A DNA stretch of 6,489 nt from Bacillota bacterium (GTDB taxonomy: Bacteria; Bacillota; Clostridia; Acetivibrionales; DSM-2933): the NCBI GenBank assembly GCA_030705945.1, contig JAUZPS010000285.1, positions 1 to 6,489 of the forward strand, written 5' to 3'. The translations under genes were made by a program, and so were the position numbers. How positions within the stretch are numbered: position 1 is the first letter of the stretch; each line of letters begins with the position of its first letter. Under the pieces are notes generated by a model that was given only the letters and a program-made list of their open reading frames with translations, had not been told where the DNA came from and did not search any database. Shown in pieces: positions 1 through 6,097 of the stretch.

Positions 1-42
1 AAAGCAAAAAGTGTAGATAATCAAATTTCAGATAAATTTTAG
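1..42 (+). CDS. Possible C-terminal tail of an upstream rightward gene (partial)
   Basis: Frame 1 is open from the left edge and ends with TAG at 40-42, giving the residues KAKSVDNQISDKF. A second frame is also open for only a few codons and the third stops by base 18, so frame 1 is the most likely if a gene is present. The position just before a large palindrome (53-157) fits the 3' end of a gene with its terminator. Thirteen residues are too few to recognise a family, and this could be non-coding DNA. Confidence 0.25.
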   Translation, partial: KAKSVDNQISDKF

Positions 43-52
43 CAATGGTAGC

Positions 53-157
53 TATATAAAAAGCACTATTAATCTTACATTTGACGGAGCAAAATAACGA
101 ACGCTTTAACGTTATTTTGCGATAGGCAAATGTAAAAGATTAATTGCTTTTTATATA
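53..157. repeat. Long imperfect palindrome, copy 1 (PAL1)
   Basis: The outer arms TATATAAAAAGC (53-64) and GCTTTTTATATA (146-157) are exact reverse complements. Inside them TTAATCTT-ACATTTG (69-83) pairs with CAAATGTAAAAGATTAA (127-143) apart from a 2-nt bulge. The innermost arms GCAAAATAACG (89-99) and CGTTATTTTGC (110-120) pair perfectly around a 10-nt loop. Two small internal loops (84-88 and 121-126) separate the helices. The same sequence, interrupted, recurs at about 3309-3508, so this is an interspersed repeat, perhaps a non-autonomous MITE-like element. As RNA it would fold into a long hairpin, and since both ends carry TTTTT in one orientation it could also act as a bidirectional terminator between convergent genes. 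No protein is encoded. Confidence 0.75.
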
Positions 158-175
158 AATATTAAAAATCAATTA

Positions 176-276
176 GGTAGTATCAAAAAATAAACTGGTC
201 AACTGGGAGTTTCAAAAACTTGATATAATGGGTTTTCATCATTCAAGACTTGAACAAGGAATTTTTTGAAACGCCC
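176..276 (+). mobile_element. 101-bp miniature inverted-repeat element, copy 1 (element C1)
   Basis: The left end GGTAGTATCAAAAAAT and the reverse complement of the right end, GGGCGTTTCAAAAAAT, match at most positions, so they look like imperfect terminal inverted repeats. The element is flanked by TTA on both sides (173-175 and 277-279), a probable 3-bp target duplication. The motif GTWTCAAAAA occurs at 180-190, at 209-219 and inverted at 262-272. The core contains TATAAT (224-229) and a weak hairpin. The same sequence occurs inverted at 3352-3446 and, decayed, at about 3070-3165. It is too short to encode a transposase; it would have to be moved in trans. A 3-bp TNA-type duplication is known from some IS5-family groups, but the parent element is not identifiable here. 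Confidence 0.7.
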
Positions 277-278
277 TT

Positions 279-319
279 ACGCTTTAACATTTTACAATTG
301 TAAAGTATTGTTAAAGCGT
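279..319 (-). terminator. Terminator-like hairpin downstream of the response regulator gene
   Basis: ACGCTTTAACA (279-289) and TGTTAAAGCGT (309-319) form a perfect 11-bp stem. The loop contains a second perfect palindrome, TTTACAATTGTAAA (291-304). It lies 19 nt beyond the stop codon of the leftward two-component operon, the right place for its terminator. On the minus strand, however, the stem is followed by AAGGGCG of element C1 rather than a T tract. On the plus strand it is followed by TTTGTTGTTTTT, so it may work better against rightward transcription. The direction is therefore uncertain. Confidence 0.45.
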
Positions 320-337
320 TTGTTGTTTTTGCGCTCA

Positions 338-1228
338 TTAACTTAACATGCTGTTTTTATATTCCATTGGAGTCATTCCAGTAAGTTTTTTAAATAGCCT
401 GTAAAAGTATGTAACATCAGAAAATCCAACGACTTCAGCTATTTCATAAATTTTATATTTAGGGTCGCCAAGCAGCTTTTTTGCCTCTTCAACTCTTATA
501 TTATTCAGAATATCAATAAAATTGTTGCCGGTTTCTTTTTTTAATAATTTGCTCAAATACCATGTGCTAATATAAAGCTCCTCAGATAAGGTTTTTAAGT
601 TAATGTTTTTAGAGAAGTTTACCTTTAGATAGGCTAGGGCTCTGTTGACCAGATATTTTGAATTTTTTGTCGATTCTCCACTTTCTTTACTATTTGATTT
701 ATCTTCACTACCTTCTAAATTAAAAACAGAATAATCAGAATTGGAACTATCATTATTTGCGTCTTGAAATTCAGGTAAATAGTATTTCTTCGAGCCATTT
801 ATTTCATTTGCTTTTTTGACCAACAGCTTGTATTGTTCTTTTTTAGCTTTGATTTTTTTGATTTCTTTGATGGCGTCTTTAACAGCTTGTGAAATTTCTT
901 CAACCTTTGAAGGCTTTAATAAAAATCTGAAAGCGCCTAACTTTATTGCTTCCTGGGCATACTCAAAATCTCTGAAACCAGTTAATATAATTATTTTGGA
1001 ATCTTCTTTTATGCACTTGATTTCAGATATCATTTCCAAGCCGCTTTTTGAAGACATTCTGATATCCGTGAAAATAATGTCAGGCTGCAAAGAGTTAATA
1101 AGCTCGAGACCTTCTTCTCCGTCCTCAGCTTCACCGATAATTTCGCAATTCATACTCTCCCAGTCAATAATTTTCCTTAAACCCTCACGAATAATTTCTT
1201 CATCATCAATTATTACAACTTTTATCAT
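338..1228 (-). CDS. YesN-type response regulator with AraC DNA-binding domain
   Basis: This is a cytoplasmic transcription factor of 296 residues that is expected to be phosphorylated by the adjacent kinase. Residues 2-120 form a receiver domain: acidic pair D8/D9, phospho-acceptor D55 in FTDIRM, switch residue T83 in LTG, and K105 in LLKP. A Ser/Asn/Lys-rich linker (about 140-190) leads to an AraC-type domain (about 192-294) with two helix-turn-helix units, around 211-237 and 260-290. The C-terminal unit shows the family pattern IAxxVGFSDxTYFxRLFKKxTGMTPxEY. ATG at 1228 is preceded by AAGGGGAT, which overlaps the stop of the kinase gene, leaving an 11-nt gap: a kinase-regulator operon with possible translational coupling. 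Relatives are often linked to carbohydrate uptake or use, but no such genes are seen here, so the target is unknown. Family assignment is firm; the regulon is not. Confidence 0.95.
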   Translation of the reverse strand: MIKVVIIDDEEIIREGLRKIIDWESMNCEIIGEAEDGEEGLELINSLQPDIIFTDIRMSSKSGLEMISEIKCIKEDSKIIILTGFRDFEYAQEAIKLGAFRFLLKPSKVEEISQAVKDAIKEIKKIKAKKEQYKLLVKKANEINGSKKYYLPEFQDANNDSSNSDYSVFNLEGSEDKSNSKESGESTKNSKYLVNRALAYLKVNFSKNINLKTLSEELYISTWYLSKLLKKETGNNFIDILNNIRVEEAKKLLGDPKYKIYEIAEVVGFSDVTYFYRLFKKLTGMTPMEYKNSMLS

Positions 1229-1239
1229 ATCTAATCCCC

Positions 1240-3039
1240 TTAAGCCTCTTTAAATGGAAGTTTTAAAATAATTGTGGTGCCTTTGCCGGCCTCGCTGAAA
1301 ATTCTGAGGCCGTAATCATTACCATATATGAGCTTTATTCTTTTATATACATTCATTATACCAATTTTCGTCCTGCTTTCATACTGGTTTTCTACATTTT
1401 CTTCCAAACTCTGCTTTAATTTTTTCAGAGTTTCGTCATCTATTCCTTTGCCATCATCAGCAATAATAATTAAGAGCATATCCTCTTCGATGGATATAAT
1501 AAGCTCAACAGTTCCGCCGCCTTTTTTAGTTTCTAGTCCGTGATAAATTGAGTTTTCGATAAGCGGCTGAATCAGAAGTTTTGGTATCTTATAGTCTAAA
1601 GCTTCATCATCAATTGATTTTATAAAGGATATTTTTTTGCCGAATCTTTTCTGGATAAGAAAGTTATAATTATCTATATATTCCAATTCTCTTCTGATAG
1701 GTATCAATTTTTCGTTATTTCTGTCAAGATTTGCGTCTATGATTGATGAAAGAGCTGTTACCATATCACTGATATCATCGACGCCATATAGTTTAGCTTT
1801 CCAGTTTATAGTTTCTAAAGTGTTGCACAGAAAATGAGGATTTATCTGAGCCTGAAGAGCTTTGATTTCAGCGTCTTTCATCATTAATTTTTCCTTATAA
1901 ACTTTATTGATCAAGCGATTGATTTCGCCGGACATCCTGTTAAAAGTCTTAAATACGTAGCCAAGCTCGTCATGTCTGTCATCTGAGACTGTAATGCCCG
2001 CATGGCCTTTTTCAATTTTGTCCATGCTGTCTACAAGAATATATATTGGTTTTATTATATCTCTGTAGATTATAAAGCATAGCACCAACCAAACAGGAAA
2101 AGTGATAAGACAAAGGATGAATATAGTGATTAATACCTTTTTCATATCTACCAGCAGTAGGTTTGAAGAAATAAATACAGCTAATTTCCATTTCAATTTT
2201 GGTATTTCATTGTAAGCAAGGTAAATAGTGTCGCCATTATGGTTTATGTGATAAAAGTCATTTGGTTCAGAATTTTTCAGAAGGTTATACGAAACCTTTT
2301 TATAGTCATCGTTAAAGGTGTTGTAGCAATAAAGTAAAGTTCCTTTATCATTATAAATGCTTACATTTTGAACATTGTAGGTCAAAAAATCATGAGCGGT
2401 TCCAAAAATATAATCGCTATTTATCTTACATATCAGTGTTCCGATTTCTTCGTTAGAAGGACTGCTGTCAATAACTTGTCTAACAAGATAAATACCCTTT
2501 ACAGAGCCGTTTTCCTGCTGAAAATACCACTGCGGCTTTCCGCCCGAATTTTTAGAAAGCTCGAATATATCTTTATTTGAAGTTATACTTTCCTTATCTA
2601 CATTAGAACTATTCTGAGCAAAATATGTATCACCAGTTGATGAAAATCTGAAAGCCATAAATTCAAATTCATTGCTTGAAGCGACATAACTTCTGAGATA
2701 AATCTCAATATCCGATTTAAATGTAGTCATATTTGAAAGATAAGGATCATTTAAACCTTCTTTTAATTTTTTATTTGCGAGGTAAAGCTTATCATCAATA
2801 AGTATCTTACCCGAGCTTTTAACTATACTGTCAAGCCTGTCGTATAGAATTGCTGTCAGACCGTCAACATTTTTTTTGAGATTTTCAGTAGCTTTCTCTT
2901 TAAAAACATACGCATAGCTTTTGTATCCGAAATAAGCCATGAATACAATAGAATATGAGATCAGAATGCAGATAAGCAGGATTAACTTATTCTTAATTGA
3001 TATGCTGTAATATAGCTTTCGTAATAGTTTAAGGCGCAC
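1240..3039 (-). CDS. YesM/LytS-type membrane sensor histidine kinase
   Basis: This 599-residue integral membrane kinase is expected to phosphorylate the response regulator encoded directly after it. A membrane segment at about 17-38 is followed by a large extracellular sensor region (about 40-298, probably Cache-like) and a second membrane segment (about 302-325). A HAMP-like linker follows (about 326-380, with HDELGYVFKTFNRM). The kinase core has the His_kinase (PF06580) motif QINPHFLCNTLE with phospho-acceptor H402, then N-box PLIENS (N496), ATP-lid glycine box ADDGKGID (528-534) and GIMNVYKRI (560-568). The usual Tyr of PHFLYNTLE is Cys405 here, a mild substitution. The start is GTG at 3039, supported by AAAGGA (3052-3047) seven bases upstream; no nearby in-frame ATG competes. 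The ligand cannot be read from the sequence. Confidence 0.95.
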   Translation of the reverse strand: MRLKLLRKLYYSISIKNKLILLICILISYSIVFMAYFGYKSYAYVFKEKATENLKKNVDGLTAILYDRLDSIVKSSGKILIDDKLYLANKKLKEGLNDPYLSNMTTFKSDIEIYLRSYVASSNEFEFMAFRFSSTGDTYFAQNSSNVDKESITSNKDIFELSKNSGGKPQWYFQQENGSVKGIYLVRQVIDSSPSNEEIGTLICKINSDYIFGTAHDFLTYNVQNVSIYNDKGTLLYCYNTFNDDYKKVSYNLLKNSEPNDFYHINHNGDTIYLAYNEIPKLKWKLAVFISSNLLLVDMKKVLITIFILCLITFPVWLVLCFIIYRDIIKPIYILVDSMDKIEKGHAGITVSDDRHDELGYVFKTFNRMSGEINRLINKVYKEKLMMKDAEIKALQAQINPHFLCNTLETINWKAKLYGVDDISDMVTALSSIIDANLDRNNEKLIPIRRELEYIDNYNFLIQKRFGKKISFIKSIDDEALDYKIPKLLIQPLIENSIYHGLETKKGGGTVELIISIEEDMLLIIIADDGKGIDDETLKKLKQSLEENVENQYESRTKIGIMNVYKRIKLIYGNDYGLRIFSEAGKGTTIILKLPFKEA

Positions 3040-3046
3040 GGTTTTT

Positions 3047-3052
3047 TCCTTT
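3047..3052 (-). promoter_or_regulatory. Ribosome-binding site fixing the GTG start of the kinase gene
   Basis: AAAGGA on the minus strand lies seven bases before the GTG at 3039-3037. This supports the non-ATG start. Confidence 0.7.
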
Positions 3053-3069
3053 CGAAATAAATTGATTTA

Positions 3070-3165
3070 GGCAGTGTCAAAATGAAACTTTTCAACTTAT
3101 CGTTTCAAAAACTTGGTATAACGGGTTTTCATTATACAAAAGTGAAATTATTCCAATTTATTATC
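3070..3165 (+). repeat. Decayed copy of the miniature element (C3)
   Basis: The first ~70 bases clearly match element C1: GGCAGTGTCAAAA at the left end (preceded by TTA, 3067-3069), then CGTTTCAAAAACTTGG and TATAACGGGTTTTCATTAT in the same order and spacing. It shares with C1 the short stretch around TTTTCAACTTAT that C2 lacks. From about 3140 on the similarity fades and the right terminal repeat is not recognisable. The right boundary is set only by expected length and a TTA at 3166-3168. The hairpin arms TTGGTATAACG and CATTATACAA still pair. It starts 30 bp upstream of the kinase start codon, so it forms the kinase gene's leader or promoter region. Confidence 0.55.
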
Positions 3166-3273
3166 TTAAGAAGCCTTTATATTTGTTATTCGACAACTAG
3201 TTATTAATTCCTTCTCAAAATACAACGAGAATTTTAGTATTTTAATTGGTATTAATTATGAATTAAAGTAATA

Positions 3274-3302
3274 TTGTGAATGATATTGTTATAAGTTATA
3301 AT
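3274..3302 (+). promoter_or_regulatory. Sigma-A-type promoter for the pgeF operon
   Basis: TTGTGA (3274-3279) and TATAAT (3297-3302) are separated by exactly 17 bp, close to the consensus for the housekeeping sigma factor. It points toward pgeF and would start transcription near 3309. That gives an untranslated leader of about 230 nt that includes the interrupted palindrome PAL2 and element C2. AT-rich DNA yields chance matches, but the spacing and perfect -10 make this the best candidate in the spacer. Confidence 0.55.
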
Positions 3303-3308
3303 ATGAGA

Positions 3309-3508
3309 TATATTAAAATCATTATAAATCATACATTTAGCAGAGCAAATAAGGGCGTTTCAAAGAATTCCTTGTTCAAGTTGATATGATGGAAACCCAT
3401 TATATGAAGTTTTTGAAACGACCAGATATTTTTTTGATACTACCTAAACGAATGGTTTTACGGTATTTTGTGATATATAAATGTAAAAGATGGATACTGT
3501 CTTTTATG
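3309..3508. repeat. Palindromic repeat, copy 2 (PAL2), split by element C2
   Basis: The left part (about 3309-3352, with ATACATTTAGCAGAGCAAATAA) aligns with the left half of PAL1. The right part (about 3448-3508, with GTATTTTGTGATATATAAATG and then TAAAAGAT) aligns with its right half. The junction falls just after the position of AAATAA in PAL1, where the 92-bp element C2 is inserted. Pairing between ACATTTA and TAAATGT and between the AT-rich outer arms is partly kept, so the leader RNA of the pgeF operon could still form the outer helix with C2 in the loop. Outer limits are approximate. Confidence 0.6.
3353..3444 (-). mobile_element. 92-bp miniature inverted-repeat element, inverted copy (C2)
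   Basis: Read on the minus strand it matches C1 almost throughout: GGTAGTATCAAAAAAA at one end, CTGGTCGTTTCAAAAACTT, TATAATGGGTTT, then CTTGAACAAGGAATTC and TTTGAAACGCCC at the other end. It lacks about 9 bases present in C1 and C3 near CTGGTC. TAA flanks both sides (3350-3352 and 3445-3447), the complement of the TTA flanking C1. TTGATATGATGG (3381-3392) and CCATTATATGAA (3396-3407) form a hairpin with 10 of 12 pairs. It sits inside PAL2, which dates its arrival after that repeat. Confidence 0.75.
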
Positions 3509-3522
3509 AAGGCTTTTATGAA

Positions 3523-3528
3523 AAGGAG
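3523..3528 (+). promoter_or_regulatory. Ribosome-binding site fixing the TTG start of pgeF
   Basis: AAGGAG is followed by eight bases and then TTG at 3537. No ATG lies in frame at a suitable distance, so the TTG start is well supported. Confidence 0.75.
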
Positions 3529-3536
3529 CAATATAA

Positions 3537-4376
3537 TTGAAAGAAATTTTAAAAAATAACCCAAATATAATTTATAATTCCATCTCTGGAGTTGAATTTA
3601 TACAATTTAACAATCTGAAAAAATATGAGAACATTCTAACCCATGGTTTCACTACAAGAATAGGCGGAGTTAGCGAAGGTGAATGCGCTACGCTCAATAT
3701 GGGCTTTAATAGAAAAGACATAAGAGAAAATATAATTGAAAATTATAACAGAATTACAAAAGCTTTGAATATTGATATAAGTAATCTGGTATTTTCAAAT
3801 CAGGTTCATGATAAAAAAATTAAGCTAGTTGATGAGAATGACAGAGGAAAGGGAATATTAAAAGAAAGCGATATAAAAGGCTATGATGGACTTATAACTG
3901 ATAAAAGAGGGGTTGCTTTGGTAACCTTTTACGCTGATTGTGTACCATTATTGTTTCTTGACCCAGTAAAAAGGGTCATTGCCACATCACATTCGGGCTG
4001 GAGAAGCACAGTCAGGGAGATAGGTAAGGAAACCGTAATAACCATGAATAAAGAATATGGTTGTAAAAGCGAAGATATTCTTGCTGCGGTCGGTCCATCT
4101 ATAGGAAAGTGCTGTTTTGAAGTTGGCAATGAGGTATATGAAGAGTTTGACGCTAGATTGGGCGATATTGATGGTTACTGTGAAAGAATAAGCGATGAGA
4201 AATTAAAAATTAATTTACAGGGAATAATCAAAAGGACATTACTTCAATCAGGTTTATCGGAAGAAAATATATGTATGAGTGACATATGCACAAAATGCAA
4301 TAACGATACATTCTTTTCTCATAGAGGGGATATGGGAAAGACAGGAAGTTTAGCTGCGATAATGCAGCTACTATAA
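3537..4376 (+). CDS. pgeF: Peptidoglycan editing factor PgeF (YfiH / multi-copper polyphenol oxidase-like family)
   Basis: This 279-residue protein is about the normal length for the family, and is cytosolic with no signal peptide. Characterised members remove L-serine wrongly placed where L-alanine belongs in UDP-MurNAc-peptide precursors; other relatives show purine nucleoside phosphorylase or adenosine deaminase activity, so exact chemistry is inferred. Family landmarks are all present: THGFTTRIGGVSEG (35-48), NQVH with H91, YADCVPLLFLD with C135, and ATSHSGWR with H152. H91, C135 and H152 are the expected metal-binding triad. Then come AVGPSIGKCCFEVG and a C-terminal CTKCNNDTFFSHRGDMGKTGSLAAIM. 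It starts at TTG with a good AAGGAG. It is the first gene of a likely operon with the binding lipoprotein (23-nt gap) and lspA. Confidence 0.93.
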   Translation: MKEILKNNPNIIYNSISGVEFIQFNNLKKYENILTHGFTTRIGGVSEGECATLNMGFNRKDIRENIIENYNRITKALNIDISNLVFSNQVHDKKIKLVDENDRGKGILKESDIKGYDGLITDKRGVALVTFYADCVPLLFLDPVKRVIATSHSGWRSTVREIGKETVITMNKEYGCKSEDILAAVGPSIGKCCFEVGNEVYEEFDARLGDIDGYCERISDEKLKINLQGIIKRTLLQSGLSEENICMSDICTKCNNDTFFSHRGDMGKTGSLAAIMQLL

Positions 4377-4386
4377 CGTCAAATAT

Positions 4387-4392
4387 GAGGAG
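4387..4392 (+). promoter_or_regulatory. Ribosome-binding site deciding the start of the binding lipoprotein
   Basis: GAGGAG lies seven bases before ATG 4400. An earlier in-frame ATG at 4385 overlaps this site and has no site of its own, so 4400 is the better start. Confidence 0.8.
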
Positions 4393-4399
4393 CTTACAA

Positions 4400-6073
4400 A
4401 TGAAAAAGAAGTTTATAAGTATGTTGATTATAATATGCTCATTAAATATGCTTCTGACATCCTGCAGTCTTCGGGATAGCATCAAGATAGACAACAGCAA
4501 AAAGAGTGAAAGCATTGGGTATGCCGGGGATATAATGGACAAAGGACCCGTTAGGGGAGGGGCGCTAAGAACCTTCAGCACTATTCCTGACACATTGAAT
4601 CCAATATTGACAAATAATTTATATGTAAAGGATTTTTCTCAATTCATTTTCGAAAGTCTCGTTAAACTTGACAAGAGCCAACGACCTGTTCCTGTTCTTG
4701 CTGATAAATGGGAGGTGTCTAAGGATGGACTCACATGGACTTTTTACCTGCGCAATAATATCTCATGGCATAATAATACGCCATTTACAGCTGATGACGT
4801 AGAATTTACAATTAAGAGTATTTTGGATCCAAAGATAAGCAGTGTTTATAAAAAGAATCTTGAGGATGTTTCAGCGTATTCTGCAGTTGATAAAAGGACC
4901 ATAAAACTTATTCTGAAGCAGCCAAATTCTTTTTTAGCAGAGCTTATGACATTCCCAATTATATCAAAAAGCTATTTTAATGGGGAAGACCTATTAACAA
5001 CAAAAAAGAATGATAATCCTATCGGAACAGGCCCATATAAGTTTGTATCTTCAGATGGAAAAAGTCAGATCAAGTTAGCTCTTGATGAAAAATGGTGGAG
5101 GGCGGCGGCGTTAAGAAAAGATCAGACCTTACCATTAATTGCTGAGATCAATATTGTATTAGAAAACAATACAAAAGACGCATTAAACGATTTTCAGGAT
5201 GACAAAATTGATGTAGCTTTTATAAAGAACAGGGATTTCAGTAAGTTTAGCGGAAGAACTGATGTGTTTTTGAAGAAGTTTCCGAGCAATAATTATGAAT
5301 TTATATCATTGAATTTGACTAATCCGGTATTACAAGATAAAATTGTAAGACAAGCAATGGCATACGCTATAGATAAGGTAAAGCTTATTGACAAAATTAT
5401 GCCTGGCGAGGCAATTGCGGCCGATATTCCTGTAATTCCAGACACATGGCTTTATGAAACCAATGCTCTGTCTTATGTTCCAAGCAGTAAAAGCGCAAAG
5501 GATCTATTGACGCAAAATGGCTGGAAGGAAGATCCAAAGACAGGAACAATGTACAAAGCCATCGGCGGCTACTATCGTAAATTGGAGTTTGAAATACTTG
5601 TCAATGAAGATGATGATATAAGGTACAGGGTTGCGGATATGATAGCAAATCAACTCGAAGCCTGCGGAATTACATTGAAGGTTACAAAAATAAAATGGGA
5701 GGATGAATTTAAAAGGATTTACAGCAAAAACTATGATTTAGCGTTATTAGGTTGGAGTATTCCTGACTATTCTGATGTTTCATACGCGTTTTCATCAGAT
5801 GCGGAGCAGTCTTCATTTAATATCTCAGGCTATAAGAATCCTGAGATTGATGGATATCTGACTCAGATTAAAAGCGAAAACGATGATTCAAAAAAGAAAA
5901 CAATGTTTTTTAATATGAGAAGCATTATAAGCGATGAAATGCCTTATATTGGATTATTTTTCTATAATAATGCCGTACTTTTTAATAAAAGGGTAAGAGG
6001 CGACTTAAGCTCTTATCAATGGGATAAATATAGCGACATTACAAAATGGTATATAACGGCGCCTGTTAAGTAA
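4400..6073 (+). CDS. Peptide/nickel-type ABC transporter substrate-binding lipoprotein
   Basis: The protein is 557 residues, a usual size for family 5 solute-binding proteins (SBP_bac_5, OppA/DppA-like). It begins with a lipoprotein signal: MKKK, a hydrophobic stretch, then LTSC with lipidated Cys22, so it should be anchored to the outer face of the membrane. Family signatures follow: GGALRTFSTIPDTLNPIL, ADKWEVSKDGLTWTFYLR (101-118), WHNNTPFTADDV (123-134), NPIGTGPYKF (206-215), VRQAMAYAIDK (316-326) and LALLGWSIPDYSD (447-459). Such proteins bind oligopeptides, dipeptides or sometimes nickel complexes and deliver them to a membrane permease; the ligand here cannot be told. No permease or ATPase gene is present between it and lspA, so it must work with a transporter encoded elsewhere or have another role, such as cell-wall peptide sensing. 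It sits 23 nt after pgeF. Confidence 0.93.
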   Translation: MKKKFISMLIIICSLNMLLTSCSLRDSIKIDNSKKSESIGYAGDIMDKGPVRGGALRTFSTIPDTLNPILTNNLYVKDFSQFIFESLVKLDKSQRPVPVLADKWEVSKDGLTWTFYLRNNISWHNNTPFTADDVEFTIKSILDPKISSVYKKNLEDVSAYSAVDKRTIKLILKQPNSFLAELMTFPIISKSYFNGEDLLTTKKNDNPIGTGPYKFVSSDGKSQIKLALDEKWWRAAALRKDQTLPLIAEINIVLENNTKDALNDFQDDKIDVAFIKNRDFSKFSGRTDVFLKKFPSNNYEFISLNLTNPVLQDKIVRQAMAYAIDKVKLIDKIMPGEAIAADIPVIPDTWLYETNALSYVPSSKSAKDLLTQNGWKEDPKTGTMYKAIGGYYRKLEFEILVNEDDDIRYRVADMIANQLEACGITLKVTKIKWEDEFKRIYSKNYDLALLGWSIPDYSDVSYAFSSDAEQSSFNISGYKNPEIDGYLTQIKSENDDSKKKTMFFNMRSIISDEMPYIGLFFYNNAVLFNKRVRGDLSSYQWDKYSDITKWYITAPVK

Positions 6074-6082
6074 ATTTATAAT

Positions 6083-6088
6083 GGAGGT
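6083..6088 (+). promoter_or_regulatory. Ribosome-binding site of lspA
   Basis: GGAGGT is nine bases before ATG 6098. An in-frame TTG at 6092 is only three bases away from it, too close to be the preferred start. Confidence 0.75.
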
Positions 6089-6097
6089 TACTTGGAA

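Noticed and set aside
53..319. CRISPR array or tandem repeat in the left non-coding region
   Set aside because: The repeats are inverted or dispersed, not regularly spaced direct repeats with unique spacers.
43..337. tRNA or known riboswitch in the left spacer
   Set aside because: I see no tRNA cloverleaf landmarks and no match to a known riboswitch core; the structure is explained by palindromes and element C1.
816..1253. Open frame of 145 codons on the plus strand inside the regulator gene
   Set aside because: It is antisense to the conserved receiver domain, has low-complexity Ser/Ile-rich content and no family resemblance; a shadow frame.
3131..3136. Minus-strand TATAAT as the -10 of the kinase promoter
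   Set aside because: No acceptable -35 is found at 15-19 bp spacing, and the motif is part of the repeated element C3; not strong enough to annotate.
3185..3272. AT-rich near-repeats (GTTATT twice; TTAATT/AATTAA inverted pair) as possible regulator binding sites
   Set aside because: They are short, AT-only matches expected by chance in this base composition, and nothing links them to the AraC-type regulator.
4385..4399. Earlier ATG start for the binding lipoprotein (adds MRSLQ)
   Set aside because: Its codons contain the GAGGAG site that serves ATG 4400, and starting at 4400 gives a standard MKKK lipoprotein signal.
4228..4593. Minus-strand open frame spanning the pgeF-lipoprotein junction
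   Set aside because: It overlaps two well-supported genes and their ribosome-binding site, and its translation shows no recognisable domain.
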